Of a DNA stretch of 64,000 bases, positions 37,601 through 48,018 are shown in pieces. How positions within the stretch are numbered: position 1 is the first letter of the stretch; each line of letters begins with the position of its first letter. Origin of the DNA: Thelonectria olida (lineage: Eukaryota; Ascomycota; Sordariomycetes; Hypocreales; Nectriaceae); contig JAGPYM010000002.1 of the NCBI GenBank assembly GCA_020736575.1, positions 1,178,001 through 1,242,000 on the forward strand, read 5' to 3'. Below the pieces are notes generated by a model, which saw only the letters and a program-made list of their open reading frames with translations, did not search any database and was not told the origin of the DNA. The position numbers and the translations under genes are program-made.

Positions 37601-37785
37601 CTCTTGTTTCGACTACAACCATTCGCTACGTTGGCTCTGTCGACTCCAATTGTCTACTCTTGTTCTCATTGCTCAGTTCTGTCCGTCTTGCGTTTCTTCG
37701 TCACATTTGAGCCTCATCATTCGACGAATTGAAACGTAACGAGGTCCCGTCCTCGACAAACCCCTTGAGCCGTCATCTCTAGATT
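34651..37785 (+). promoter_or_regulatory. HapB promoter and long, probably spliced leader
   Basis: This 3.1-kb stretch before the HapB ATG has no long frame but has leader-like C/T-rich sequence and several splice signals. The clearest is a donor GTACGTA at 36414 and an acceptor at 37225 preceded by a CTAAC branch site at 37205-37209, defining a possible 812-nt leader intron. Another GTACGT donor lies at about 35898. Three CCAATCA boxes on the plus strand (34712, 34968, 35580) match the extended binding site of the CCAAT complex that HapB belongs to. Confidence 0.5.
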
Positions 37786-38754
37786 ATGGAGTACGCTCAA
37801 TACGCTCAGCAACAGCAGCAACAACAACCACAGCAGAACTCAAACTCCGGTTACGCAAACCAGGCAGCTTCTAGCAGTATCACCTCGCCACCAAATCAGA
37901 ATATCAACTCTGTGCAAACCTCCCCAGTTCTTTCCAACCAGCAACAACCCCAGACTCAGGGACACAACATGTATCAACCACAATACGGCGTACCACAGCA
38001 GGGTATGCAGCCAGTCCATTACGGTATGCCTGGTATCCAGGCTGCCGCAATGGCTGCAACTGCTGCTGCCTCTGGCTCAAATTATGGCTACATGCCTTCG
38101 GATGCAAACATGCCACAGACCTCGCCTCGTATGGGTGGCGCCGCCGCCAATGCGAAAAAGGATGCCCGATCATCCCCTCGCATGAATAACATTCCCCAAA
38201 TACCAGCCGGTCGCCGAATGAGCCAAGTTACCAGTCCTGGAGGGGTTGCGAATGCCCAATCCATGATGAACCACACCGGGGCTCGACCTGGAGTCGCTCC
38301 TCCTCAGATGCCTCAAGCGCAGATGCACAACCCTCAGTCACCAGAAGTTCCCGCCAGCAGTGGCGCCGAAGAATCTCCCCTTTACGTGAATGCAAAGCAA
38401 TTCCACCGTATTCTGAAGCGACGCGTTGCGCGACAGAGACTTGAGGAGCAGCTGAGACTAACCTCCAAGGGCCGGAAACCGTACCTCCACGAGTCACGAC
38501 ATAACCATGCGATGCGAAGGCCCCGTGGCCCTGGCGGACGATTCCTCACCGCGGAAGAGGTTGCCGCTATGGATCGCGAAGCTGGCAAGGGTGGTGAACA
38601 CTCGCTGGAGGGCGATCATGGTACCGGGGCAGACAAGGCGTCTGGATCCGCAGGGATCAAACGCAAGTCTGAAGATGCCATTGAGGCTGCGAACAAGAAA
38701 GCTAAGATGGACACAGAAAGCTCCAAGGACGAGGAGGAAGAGGATGATGGCTGA
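37786..38754 (+). CDS. hapB: CCAAT-binding factor subunit HapB (NF-YA)
   Basis: Sequence-specific subunit of the heterotrimeric CCAAT-binding complex (HapB/C/E; NF-Y), a nuclear transcription factor. One exon, 322 residues. The Gln/Ala/Pro-rich N-terminus (about 1-190, with a Q run at 8-14) is followed by the NF-YA core at about 196-257. That core has the subunit-interaction helix (ESPLYVNAKQFHRILKRR), a linker and the DNA-reading block (KPYLHESRHNHAMRRPRGPG, then GRFLTAEE). The charged tail contains KRKSED and ANKKAKMD, nuclear-localisation-like, and ends DEEEEDDG. The ATG at 37786 is the first of the frame. A shorter or extra upstream coding exon cannot be excluded, because the leader seems spliced. 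Confidence 0.96.
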   Translation: MEYAQYAQQQQQQQPQQNSNSGYANQAASSSITSPPNQNINSVQTSPVLSNQQQPQTQGHNMYQPQYGVPQQGMQPVHYGMPGIQAAAMAATAAASGSNYGYMPSDANMPQTSPRMGGAAANAKKDARSSPRMNNIPQIPAGRRMSQVTSPGGVANAQSMMNHTGARPGVAPPQMPQAQMHNPQSPEVPASSGAEESPLYVNAKQFHRILKRRVARQRLEEQLRLTSKGRKPYLHESRHNHAMRRPRGPGGRFLTAEEVAAMDREAGKGGEHSLEGDHGTGADKASGSAGIKRKSEDAIEAANKKAKMDTESSKDEEEEDDG

Positions 38755-40144
38755 GCACGCGTTGACGCGTGCAGGCCTCATTCATCTCCTTTTTCATTCT
38801 TATAAGCGGTTTACGATGTCACGACAGCAGACATGATTTATCTTGTTTTACTTCTCGTTTGTTCTTCACATTTCCCCTCTGGTACATTTTCAGTCTTTGG
38901 AAGGTCCTTGAGGGCGGGTACGAATGGTTTAATTGGGGGCTCTTCTTTGATCTTGGCACATTCGCTATATTTCGTTGGAAGTTGTTGGACTCCTCTGGAG
39001 GAACCAGCATGCCGAAACCGTTTGGAACAATTTCTTTTAATACAGCACTGGACTGGCAACAGCATGCCGCTGGCATCCCCGGATGAAGGCGCGGTCAGGA
39101 TTATAGGATGGAACAGAATGTATGGATGATTCGACATGACGGATACCCTCACGTTCTTTGTTTTTTTTTTTTCGTTCAGCCACCTCTTATCTCCTTTGTT
39201 TTTTCGACACTGTATCTTGTGTATCACCTTTTTGCAAACTGTTTTTCATTGTCGGATTACGTGGTCTGGTTACCAACGAAGCGCCAACTGATGGACCGGT
39301 CCCCTGCGCGCAGGTACACCTAGTCGGCAAACGAAGCGATGGAGGGGGAAAAAAAGCCGAAAAGCCCAAGGCAGAAAAACATGCTTTTGTTACGAGGAAG
39401 AGAAAAGAGCTCCAGAGGACCAATTCTTTGTGTTTTTTTATCATTATTTTGAGCATATGGCAGTAAGGATTAGACTCAGGTACAGTTATCTGTCGCCGGA
39501 TAAATGCCTACCTTTGGGAAACGACGACAAATTGAGGATTTCCGTTTACTCGGGTTTGATGATTGATTAAAGTGACAGTGACATGCGCGATTGTACAACG
39601 TAGTTCTGTATACATTGTTGAAGGAAGCGGTGAAGAGCCATTGGCTGGACAGAAGCGGCTGGACGGGACGATTTCGACGCATCCATGGACATGGGATGGA
39701 CTTGGACGCATTCTGGGGTCAGCCTGTCAGGTCCAGGGGATGACGACGTGCCGAGGATTCCATCTGGAGTTGTGGAGAGAGGGCAATGGGAGAGCTGGGG
39801 AAGACAGCTTGGGAAGAGGGGGCGGAATTAATGACCCGCCAAAACATTCGCTGGAGTTAACCTCGAGCCGTGGCGCGCCTCGTCCAGCCCAGGTGTTAAC
39901 GTTTTGAACCTCGGCACGTCAGATTGAACGACCGAGAAGTCCAAGCAATATGTAAGGGACGGGTTTTCTCGAGACAGGGGTTTCTTTTTGTCTTGGATTC
40001 CATTGACTCCTTTCTAAACCATATTTTTCTTTTTTCTTTTCATCTTCAGAGTTACCGTACAACGCGCGCCAAGCACTCAGCTCTTTACCTCTAAGCCGTC
40101 ATCGTCATCTCACATCGTGTATTCGTCAATACTCACTCAACGTC
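38755..40144. other. Intergenic: HapB 3' region and next promoter
   Basis: No gene in 1.39 kb. T-rich runs near 39160 fit a 3' UTR. The last 150 bases are a strongly T/C-rich tract (CTTTTTTCTTTTCATCTTCAG near 40029-40049), then a leader up to the ATG at 40145. That TCTTCAG could also be a leader 3' splice site. Confidence 0.5.
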
Positions 40145-41368
40145 ATGGCTGGCAGGGTCCGTCAGCCCATCGATGAGGCCGCTTTCCAGAGATATATCTC
40201 GGAAAATGTGCCGGTGATCAAGCTTCCCATTGATCTGAAGCAGGTAAGACGCCCTCTTCACCTACAACCGCCTCTTTGTTCGCGCCACTGACCTTTATCA
40301 GTTCGGCTTTGGCCAGTCCAATCCCACCTACCAAATCACAGCTGCAGACGGCCAGCGCTTCGTCATGCGTAAGAAGCCTCCGGGAAAGCTCCTGTCCAAG
40401 ACGGCTCACAAGGTTGAGCGCGAGTACCGCATCATGCACGCCCTCGAGCACACCGACGTCGCCGTCCCCAAGACGTACTGTCTGTGCGAGGACGAGTCCA
40501 TCATTGGCACGCCCTTTTACATCATGGAGTTCCTCGACGGCCGCATCTTCGAGGACTTCACCATGCCGGGCGTCAGCGCTGCGGACCGAGAAGCCCTGTG
40601 GCGCGAGGCCGTCAAGACGCTCGCCCGCTTCCACGCCGTCGACTACAAGGACGTTGGCCTGGAGAGGTTTGGCAAGCCGGCGGGCTTTTATAACCGCCAG
40701 ATCAGCACGTGGGTGACGATTTGCGGCAGTCAGGAGAAGGCCGTGGATGTGGAATCTAAAGAGCCCGTGGGGAAGCTGCCGCACTTTGACGAGACGGTGC
40801 GCTTCTTCAAGAACGAACGGCTTCAGCCAAAGGACCGAGCTACGTTGGTGCATGGCGATTACAAGATTGACAACTTGGTGTTTCATAAAACGGAACCGCG
40901 GGTTATTGGCATCTTGGAGTACGTTACGATTCCCTTCACAGTCCTGCCCGTTTGATCACTAACATGTGCGATAGCTGGGAAATGTCAACCGTTGGCCACC
41001 CCCTCTCGGATGTGTGCAACTTCATGACCAACTTCTACACAGCGCAGCACTCGGGGGCGTCGCCCTACGACGCCTCGAGCTTCCTCCCGGGCGCCACGCC
41101 GGGGCTGCCGCAACCGGAGCAGATCCTGTCGTGGTACACGGAGACGAGCGGCTACGACCCGCGGGGTGAGATCCCGTGGGGCATGGCGTTCAACATCTGG
41201 AGGCTGGCGGGGGTGTGCCAGGGCATCGCGGCGCGGTATGCGGTGCGGCAGGCGAGCAGCGAGAAGGCGAAGCACCACGCGGTGACGAGAGGCCCGATGG
41301 CCGAGTTTGCGTGGGCGTTGGCGAAGGCGGCGGGAGCTGAGGAGGTGGGTGGTGGCTCGAAGTTGTGA
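40145..41368 (+). CDS. APH-fold kinase-like protein, ACAD10/11 N-terminal type
   Basis: Stand-alone relative of the phosphotransferase (APH) domain found at the N-terminus of ACAD10/ACAD11. Three exons (40145-40243, 40302-40918, 40975-41368) give 369 residues. Visible kinase features: a Gly-rich FGFGQSNPTYQI start (about 34-45), FVMRKKPPGKLL (about 53-64), the catalytic HGDYKIDNLVF (H217, D219, N224) and the metal-binding GILDWEMSTVGHP (D239, completed only after splicing). The substrate is unknown here. In animals the linked dehydrogenase acts on 4-hydroxyacyl-CoA, so a hydroxyacyl kinase role is inference. The 3' part of the frame is very G/C-rich, and the stop codon runs directly into a G4 motif. 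Confidence 0.9.
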
Positions 41369-41392
41369 GGGGAGGGGAGGGGAGGGGAGGGG
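41369..41392 (+). repeat. Five-run GGGGA repeat abutting the stop codon
   Basis: Five GGGG runs separated by single A residues start at the base after the TGA at 41366-41368. This fits the intramolecular G-quadruplex consensus on the sense strand, so the mRNA would carry it at the start of its 3' UTR. Confidence 0.9.
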
Positions 41393-42239
41393 ACGGAGGG
41401 GCAATATATCGACGCCTAGGTGGAACTGAGGATGTCGATATTGGTGATTAATTCATTCATCGGATTTGAAATAGAAAATATCTGGTCATCTAGACTGCTT
41501 GTTTACCTTGTCTTATGTTTTGTGTCCTCAGGCAACCTGGTGATGCGAAGCTGGGGACAATGATACTTGAGGTATATACCTGAGTACACAATGAAGTGCT
41601 GGTGCTGAGAGAATTGGGTTTTCTCGAGATAGTCTTCACATTCAACAGCAGCTTCTGAGCGTCGATGTTGCCAAACTGCATGAAAGAGGTTGATCTGAGG
41701 TGGATACGCAATGCATCGATTGGTATGGGCAAGGATGGTGACGCGCCAACGCCGTTCTCTGGTCAATCCGTCCACGTTCCCTAGAAGATGAGTATGCAGT
41801 AATTTTTAGTGTTTGCAGATACCAGAGTGGCCTGGTTACAGCTCAGACGGCAGACAGGCATATAGCTGAGGACCTCGTGCATCCTTGTTCACGATGCAAA
41901 CTGATCCAAGGAAGTTATCGGAAAATCGGATCCCAGCAGATCTCGCACCCTAGCGCGCGTTATCTTTTGGGCGAATCAGGGTCAATCGCCTTCATTCAGG
42001 ACATCCGAAACGCTGGGTTCATGACGTTGCCCTTGATCTTGTATCGGTTGTTTTGCAATTCCCTTTGATCTCTTGTCGAGGCGTCGTATTCCTTTCTTCT
42101 GAGCCATTGGCCTTGCTTGACTGCCTCATCCGAGGTATCATTGCATTCACTTCACATTCATTCCCCTTCCGCCAAACAGCAACAGCAGCCAGCCAACCCA
42201 TCCAGCCCGTCTGCCGGCCATCCATCCTCGCGCCGTCCG
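41393..42239. other. Intergenic before the Yvc1 channel gene
   Basis: No gene seen. Includes a near-palindrome around TATATA at about 41566-41588 and the C/T-rich leader of the channel gene (42050-42239). In-frame ATG-initiated extension from 42117 is possible but low-complexity (Gln/Ser/Pro). Confidence 0.5.
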
Positions 42240-44652
42240 ATGGCTGACCAGCGCAGACGCATCAGGCTGCCCACGCCGCCCACGCCCACCAACAGCCGTC
42301 ATCACATCGACGAGAGGCGCCCGCTGCTGAGGAGCCTGAGCAGCGTCGCCGGCCCCGGCGTCGAGAGCGCAGACACGCTGTACAGCTGCATGACGGACCC
42401 CCACAGCCATTTGCCCGTCTACACCAGCATCCATCGAATCCGCCGCGACATCATCAGCGTCGTCGAGGATCATCTGAGTCTCGAGCAGCTGCAGGATCTC
42501 AAGATTAATGTCACCGTCGTCCGGCCTCTTGTCGATAAGTTCTACAGCCTCAATGACATTTCCATCAGTGAGTACTCCGACCGACCATGTTCCCAATTAT
42601 TTATTGAATTTTTCATCTTTTTCAGTCTACTGCCTGCTCGTCAATCGTGCTCAATTCCTCGAGGAGCAGTCTCATCTCAACAGCCGCCACAATGTCAACC
42701 ACAGCCGTGCCACGCTGTGCGAGCTCATCGCCACGCGTATTCTCCGCCGCTTCGGCGAGGCTCACGACGGACCCGATGGACTCTTGCTCCTTGCTCACAT
42801 CCTTGTTGCTGGCTTTGAACCCTTCCAGAACGCCCCGGACGAGATTCGCGCTGAAGCCGAGCGCACCACCACCTGGATGCACCACAAGACTCTGCCCTCC
42901 CTCGAGATTGCCATCGTCACCGAGAGCAAGCTTTTCCTCAGTTCAACAACCTGCCAGAAGGTCGTCAATGCCATCTACGACGGCCGCATCGTCTACACCC
43001 CTTCCACCTTTTGGGACATCATCCCGGATCACTACAAGTTGAAGCCCATCTCGCTCTACGACCCCCGTGACTCTCCCCTGTTGAACCAGTACCGCCTCAT
43101 CGTCCCCCGCACAAGAAGCGTTCTCGAGTCTCTGCAGTTTGTCATCTTGCTCTGTCTATACATCTCTGTCATGGTATATCGGACCACGTCGCACTGGGGC
43201 GTCCTCGAGATACTCTTTGACATTTTCGCTTTTGGATGGGCCCTGGATCAGTTTGCTACTATCCTTGCTCATGGCTGGTAATACTTCCTCATGACTCGAT
43301 GCGAATATGCCGCTGACTTGGCCTCCAGGAATGTCTACACGCAAAATCTCTGGTCCTTTCTCGATGTCACCTTCATCACTATTTATTGGGTCTACATGAT
43401 TCTCCGCCTTTATGGACAGCACATGCATTCTATCAGTCCTGTTGAGCAAGCCTACGACGTCCTCGCGCTCGCTGCTCCTGTTCTTATTCCCCGGCTTGCA
43501 TTTAACCTATTGAGAGATAACTTGGTCTTTCTATCGTTGAGGTCCATGATGGCCGACTTTTTCTTCCTTACGGCTCTATCTGCCTGGTGCTTCTTTGGAT
43601 TCATGTTGTCCCTCCTCTGGCTTGGCGAGGGAACCCATCAGCTTGTGTAAGTCATACTACGCCCATAATTTCACATGTTGCTAACGAGGGCACAGAACTA
43701 TTTCTAAATGGATGATCTACATTTGGTTTGGGCTCGATGGCACTGGAATCCAACGTTCAGTAAGTCCCAACAAACAAGAATTCTCGAGAACCTCTTCTGA
43801 CCCTGACTATAGACCGAATTTCACTGGCTCCTGGGACCCAGTGTCATGGTGGCCTTTGCTTTCCTCGGCAACACTTTGTTCCTTACTATTCTCGTGTCTA
43901 TGCTGTCCAACACTTTCAGTAACATCTCGGCCAATGCCACTCATGAGACCATGTTTCGACGCGCAGTCCTCACTCTGGAAGGAGTCAAAGCGGACGCCGT
44001 GTTTGCGTATCAGCCTCCCTTCAACATCGTCGCCGTCTTCCTTTTCGTTCCTCTCAAGTTTGTCGTGAGCCCCCGATGGTTTCACAAGATCCACGTCGCG
44101 GCTGTCAAGTTCCTCAACCTGCCGCTGCTGCTCATCATCGCCGTCGCCGAACGTCGCCTGCTCTGGCCTCCCCGCAGCCCCTACGAGACCGATGCCGAAC
44201 GAAAAGCCGCCACGCCAACCAAGAGCCAGTTCTGGAAAAAGTGGCGGTTGACTGTTCATCGAGACCTGCGAGCCGTGTTCCAAGTACCGCCTCCAGATAC
44301 GGTCCACGATGACATTGCGGTGGACGATGACCTCACTCACCACCTCATCCGCCGACAGTTTACTGGGAAGACCAACCCAAATCATGAGCCACAGGGACGT
44401 CGCCCCTCTCGACGTGATTCAATGTTTCCTGGCATCTCGCACAAACTACAAGGCTCGTTTGCCGAGCCGGAAGACTTTGAAGATCTCAACTCGAGGATTG
44501 GGAACATTGAGCGGTCGATGCGACGCATGGAGGCCATGCTGTCGCAGCTGGTGCCGTCGGTCGAGGATGCGATTGCCGACGAGATGGACGAAAGCGGTAC
44601 ATTGGGAGGAGGAACTACGACACAGTCATCGGCTACGAAATTGGTGGACTAG
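42240..44652 (+). CDS. yvc1: TRP-like vacuolar calcium channel Yvc1
   Basis: Fungal TRP-type cation channel of the vacuolar membrane, releasing Ca2+ on stretch or osmotic shock. Five exons (42240-42567, 42626-43277, 43329-43646, 43696-43759, 43813-44652), all in phase, give 733 residues. The cytosolic N-terminal domain is followed by hydrophobic helices in FVILLCLYISVMVY, VTFITIYWVYMILRLYG, MADFFFLTALSAWCFFGFML, the pore-proximal ISKWMIYIWFGLDG and FLGNTLFLTILVSMLSNTF. A further hydrophobic part, FNIVAVFLFVPLKFVV, follows. The tail is charged with a short coiled-coil-like segment (LNSRIGNIERSMRRMEAMLS). I chose MADQRRRIRLPTPPTP as start because upstream in-frame sequence is low-complexity. 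Confidence 0.93.
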
Positions 44653-44960
44653 AAGTTGATTGCATTGGTTTTGATACCCTATTTTATTACATCTTTTCTT
44701 GGGTCATTGATAGAAGAGTAAACGGATACTAAATGGCACTGAAAAGTTGCTGGCCCATTCGGGTTCTTTCACAGACTTGTCCAATGCCCTTGCGCTTGAT
44801 TCACTTACTCATTCGCTTGACGACTCAACTTCAACTTGACTTCTGCACCGCGAATCAAATTGGAACTCAACCAGAACAACAGAAACCCTGCACTGCGTCC
44901 TCTTAAGCCTTTACTGTTTACGTCTGTTTTGGAACCTCCTCATAGAACACCACCAACGCC
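44653..44960. other. Intergenic
   Basis: Yvc1 3' end and leader of the small Cys-rich gene; nothing else seen. Confidence 0.5.
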
Positions 44961-45272
44961 ATGTGCAAACTCATCTACTTCGAGCACAAAGTCTGCAAAC
45001 ACGTCTGGGCCATCGTCGCCGAGCCTTGCGAGCCCTTCATGGGCTTCAGCACGTGTCCGCACTTCGGCGACGGTTCAGCCAAGGAAACACCCAAATATCT
45101 CCGGACACAGAGCCGGCCCTGTCCGAGGTGCGACCTTCGTGGCATGTACGACCGGAACCAGATGCGCATGGTCGAGTCGATGGGCTGGGGCATCAAGTGG
45201 GGGGTTGGCCCTGGGAGCGAGGACTTTGGGTGCGAGTTGAGGTTTCCTGGGATGGGATGTGTGATCCTGTGA
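44961..45272 (+). CDS. Small Cys/His-rich protein ending in a CVIL CaaX box
   Basis: A 103-residue protein, MCKLIYFEHKVCKHVWAIV onward. Metal-ligand-like residues: H9, C12, H14, C23, C32 with H34 (CPH), and C54-P-R-C57, a zinc-ribbon-like spacing. It ends GMGCVIL. C-V-I-L is a classic type-I geranylgeranyl transferase recognition sequence, so the protein could be membrane-anchored. I know no named family, though short fungal proteins starting MC-K with CxH and CxxC pairs are common. Caution: GTGAGG overlaps the stop region and could be a donor, in which case the CVIL end would be an artefact. Tandem with Yvc1 upstream and Mtq2 downstream. Confidence 0.7.
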   Translation: MCKLIYFEHKVCKHVWAIVAEPCEPFMGFSTCPHFGDGSAKETPKYLRTQSRPCPRCDLRGMYDRNQMRMVESMGWGIKWGVGPGSEDFGCELRFPGMGCVIL

Positions 45273-45733
45273 GGGAGACGGTTCTGGTGGTGATGGGAAG
45301 CGAACGAGGTTTGGTCGTTTGGACGCCATCAGGACTTCAAGAACGGGAGTTATTGCTGAGGCTTTGCATGGGTTTGTTTCAAGAGACTTGGAAGACTCCC
45401 TCCCCCATGAACCTGAGCTGGTGTTGGGCGAGAAGCTCCTCATCTTGATACAGTTGAATCCCCTACCAGTTGGTGAGTTACAACAGCACATCCCCTCGCT
45501 CCCCAACGAGAACTGAGGTTAGAGCACGAACTAACAAGAAACAGAGGTTCATAATGTTTTCACATCGACTACAATTGAACTTTCCATTCCTCATATGAGC
45601 AGCATTGGAGACCACACATTCACATCGACATCACGTGCCTCTCCACACTTCAACCCCGATAGATTTTCTCATGGCAGACATTTTGAAGCAATTTCCATCA
45701 GAGACAGGACAAGACCCCAATAGCCAATTCAAA
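45273..45733. other. Intergenic before Mtq2
   Basis: No gene assigned. An in-frame ATG for Mtq2 at 45671 lies here, so part may be coding if the longer start is used. Confidence 0.5.
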
Positions 45734-46492
45734 ATGCTGCCGACTCCAGATACATCCCACGTTCCCTACGAACGCGTCTACGAGCCCGCAGAGGACTCGT
45801 ACCTCCTCTTGGACACCCTCTCGTCCGACACTGAGAAGGCCTTTCTACACGAAGCCTTCCCCGACTCAGCGCCGCTCGTGGTTGAGATCGGTACCGGCTC
45901 TGGCGTCGTCATCTCCTTTGTCCACGCCCACGCAAAGACAATATTTGGCTCCCGCAACGTCCTCACCGCCGGCGTCGACATGAACGCCGTTGCCTGCCGC
46001 GCCACCGTCGCCACCGCTGCCCGCGCCCAGCTCGACAACCCGGACACTCACGGCATGTATCTGGGCTCCTGCAAGGGCGACCTGACTGCTCCGTGGCGGG
46101 ACGGCGCCGTCGATGTCCTCATCTTCAACCCGCCGTACGTGCCCACGCCCGAGATGCCGGTGCGCCCAGAGGCGTTTTCCGCTGACGAGGGCACGGCGAA
46201 GCCCTCCTTTGACGATGACTCGTACCTGCTGGCCTTGTCGTATGCGGGCGGGCGAGATGGCATGGAGACTACGGACCGTCTGATCGAGGCGTTGCCTAGG
46301 ATCCTGTCCCGCCGTGGGTGCGCCTACATCTTGCTGTGTGCGCAGAACAAGCCCGACGAGGTCAAGGAGCACATCATGGGGTTCGGTCCTGAGTGGAAGG
46401 TCCTGACAGTGCGGTCCAGTGGCAAGCAGGCTGGGTGGGAAAAGCTGCAAGTGGTACGAATATGGCGAGATTTTCCCGTTGCATCAGAGTAA
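45734..46492 (+). CDS. MTQ2: eRF1 glutamine methyltransferase Mtq2 (HemK2/N6AMT1)
   Basis: SAM-dependent methyltransferase that, with Trm112, methylates the Gln of the GGQ motif in release factor eRF1. 252 residues from the ATG at 45734 (MLPTPDTSHVPYERVYEPAEDS), matching the usual family start; an ATG at 45671 would add 21 residues. The SAM-binding VEIGTGSGVV lies at about 50-58, an acidic GVDMNAVACRA loop follows strand 2, and the signature NPPY sits at about 132-135 (VLIFNPPYVPTPE). Unspliced. It converges on SmD1, with about 300 bases between. Confidence 0.94.
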   Translation: MLPTPDTSHVPYERVYEPAEDSYLLLDTLSSDTEKAFLHEAFPDSAPLVVEIGTGSGVVISFVHAHAKTIFGSRNVLTAGVDMNAVACRATVATAARAQLDNPDTHGMYLGSCKGDLTAPWRDGAVDVLIFNPPYVPTPEMPVRPEAFSADEGTAKPSFDDDSYLLALSYAGGRDGMETTDRLIEALPRILSRRGCAYILLCAQNKPDEVKEHIMGFGPEWKVLTVRSSGKQAGWEKLQVVRIWRDFPVASE

Positions 46493-46795
46493 AAGAAAAA
46501 GAACAGTTGAGGGTTAGAAAAAGGGGGCCGAGAACGGCGGTGGCGTGCAAGAGCATGTATTTTAGATATCTTTCCATACCAAAGCGATACCCATTCCGCC
46601 GATGATTGATTCATACAATTGTTTTGTGGCCAAACATCCCAAACGCCAGGTTCCAGATTTGCATTTTGACATCTTTTCGTCGAGATATCTTGACACCTCC
46701 CGCCCATTCTCTCCGAGTGCCTGCCCCATGATTCCTCACGGTTTATATGTCTACCCGTGCCAAGAAAACCCTCCTCATTAAGCGCCCGTTCTGCT

Positions 46796-47305
46796 TCAAG
46801 GCCGTCCCCGGCCACGGCCGCGGCCGCGACCTCTGCCACCTCCCCTGCCACGTCCGCCACGGGCGCCACGCTCGGCCTCCTTGCGAGCCTTGTTCTTGGG
46901 TTTGGGCGCGTCGTCGACAAGTAGGGTATCGAGGGGTAGCGAGTCGGGGAGGATGATGTATCGGATCGTGGAGCCGCGGATGTTCATGGTGTCGAGGGAG
47001 ATGGGGTCCTGGCCCTTGGCCGTCATCTTGACGGTGCGGAGGGCCGTGTTCATCTGGGGAGAGACGGAAGCGATGGTGCCGTGGACAATGGTTCCTGCGA
47101 GACGCTCATGTTAGTCTGCGTTTGGAGTTTTGCTCTCGTTGGGAGGGACGCACCATTTTTCAGCTCAATTGTCACCGACTCGTTTTGGCATTTCATTAAG
47201 AATCTGGTCGCGCCGAGTTAGTCCAGGAGCTCGTGCTTTGAAAGAGGAGCTCAGCATAATCCGAGCGCAGAAGGGGATGGATGTTGCTTACCGAACGAGC
47301 TTCAT
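46796..47305 (-). CDS. SMD1: Small nuclear ribonucleoprotein Sm D1
   Basis: Member of the seven-protein Sm ring on U1, U2, U4 and U5 snRNAs. Three exons (47305-47292, 47203-47154, 47094-46796) give 120 residues, close to human SmD1. Exon 1 is 14 nt (MKLVR, last codon split). After splicing, the Sm1 motif reads [20 protein letters not shown] and the Sm2 motif [20 protein letters not shown]. The tail has ten or so RG/RGG units ([18 protein letters not shown]), the substrate of symmetric arginine dimethylation and SMN/Gemin-type assembly. Divergent from CUL3. Confidence 0.96.
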
Positions 47306-48018
47306 CTTGGCGGCCTGTTTGTACGAGTTTGACTTGAATGGGGAATGGCGGATGAGCTTGTGTCGTGCACAAGGTGGGAGTGGTCGGCGCGCGTTTCGTC
47401 GTTCGGCGTCAGGCTGAAGCTACAACACCAGCCCTGCGAAATTGTCGGTCGGAAAAATCAAGGTTGGAGCTTCTCCTCTGCTTAGGTTCACGTGACAGGT
47501 GGCTGAGGCTGCAGAGGGGGAGGTTTGCGCCTGCCTGCTCACACACCTGAGATCACGTGGCTGAGAGTTTTTGGTGGGTAAGGTGAAGCCTACGTCGTAG
47601 GCACCTAGGTGCCTATGTGGTGGTGCCGCCACATCTCCTTATCGATACTTATCTAAATTGACCCGCGGTTCATGGCGCAGCCCAGAACGCGGGCCCTGCA
47701 GCGGAGCGTCCATAAATTCGGGGCGTCCAGCAACTTGCACCATGACAAACGCATTTAAGCCAGCTGTTTGCTTTGTCTCTAAGCTTTCTCCTCTCATCAA
47801 TAGATTCCTTAGCTGCCACGCTCACGAAGCAGCTTCCTTAGCCATCGCCACCCTCGACCCTGCCTCCCATTGCTCCCGTCCAGCGTTGGCGTTGTCGTGA
47901 CTTGGTGCCTTTTACCCCACCATCCTAAGCTATACCGGTCACGGCGAGGCATCCTCGTCGCTGCCACGTCCGCACGAACGACACCTCGCCGAAACCCTAC
48001 TAGAGCCGGCTCGCAGAA
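47306..48018. promoter_or_regulatory. Bidirectional promoter SmD1 / CUL3
   Basis: A 713-base divergent spacer containing the overlapping dyads at 47588-47615 near its centre. The CUL3 side becomes C/T-rich from about 47800 on. Confidence 0.55.
47588..47615. repeat. Overlapping dyads with GCCTA half-sites
   Basis: 47588-47602, GCCTACGTCGTAGGC, is a dyad around a central T. It overlaps an 18-base perfect palindrome at 47598-47615, TAGGCACCTAGGTGCCTA. Position in a divergent promoter suggests a regulatory or binding site. It shares its GCCTACG half-site with the dyad at 33801. Confidence 0.85.

Noticed and set aside
46747..47114. Plus-strand frames over the SmD1 gene
   Set aside because: Antisense shadows of the Arg/Gly-rich SmD1 tail.
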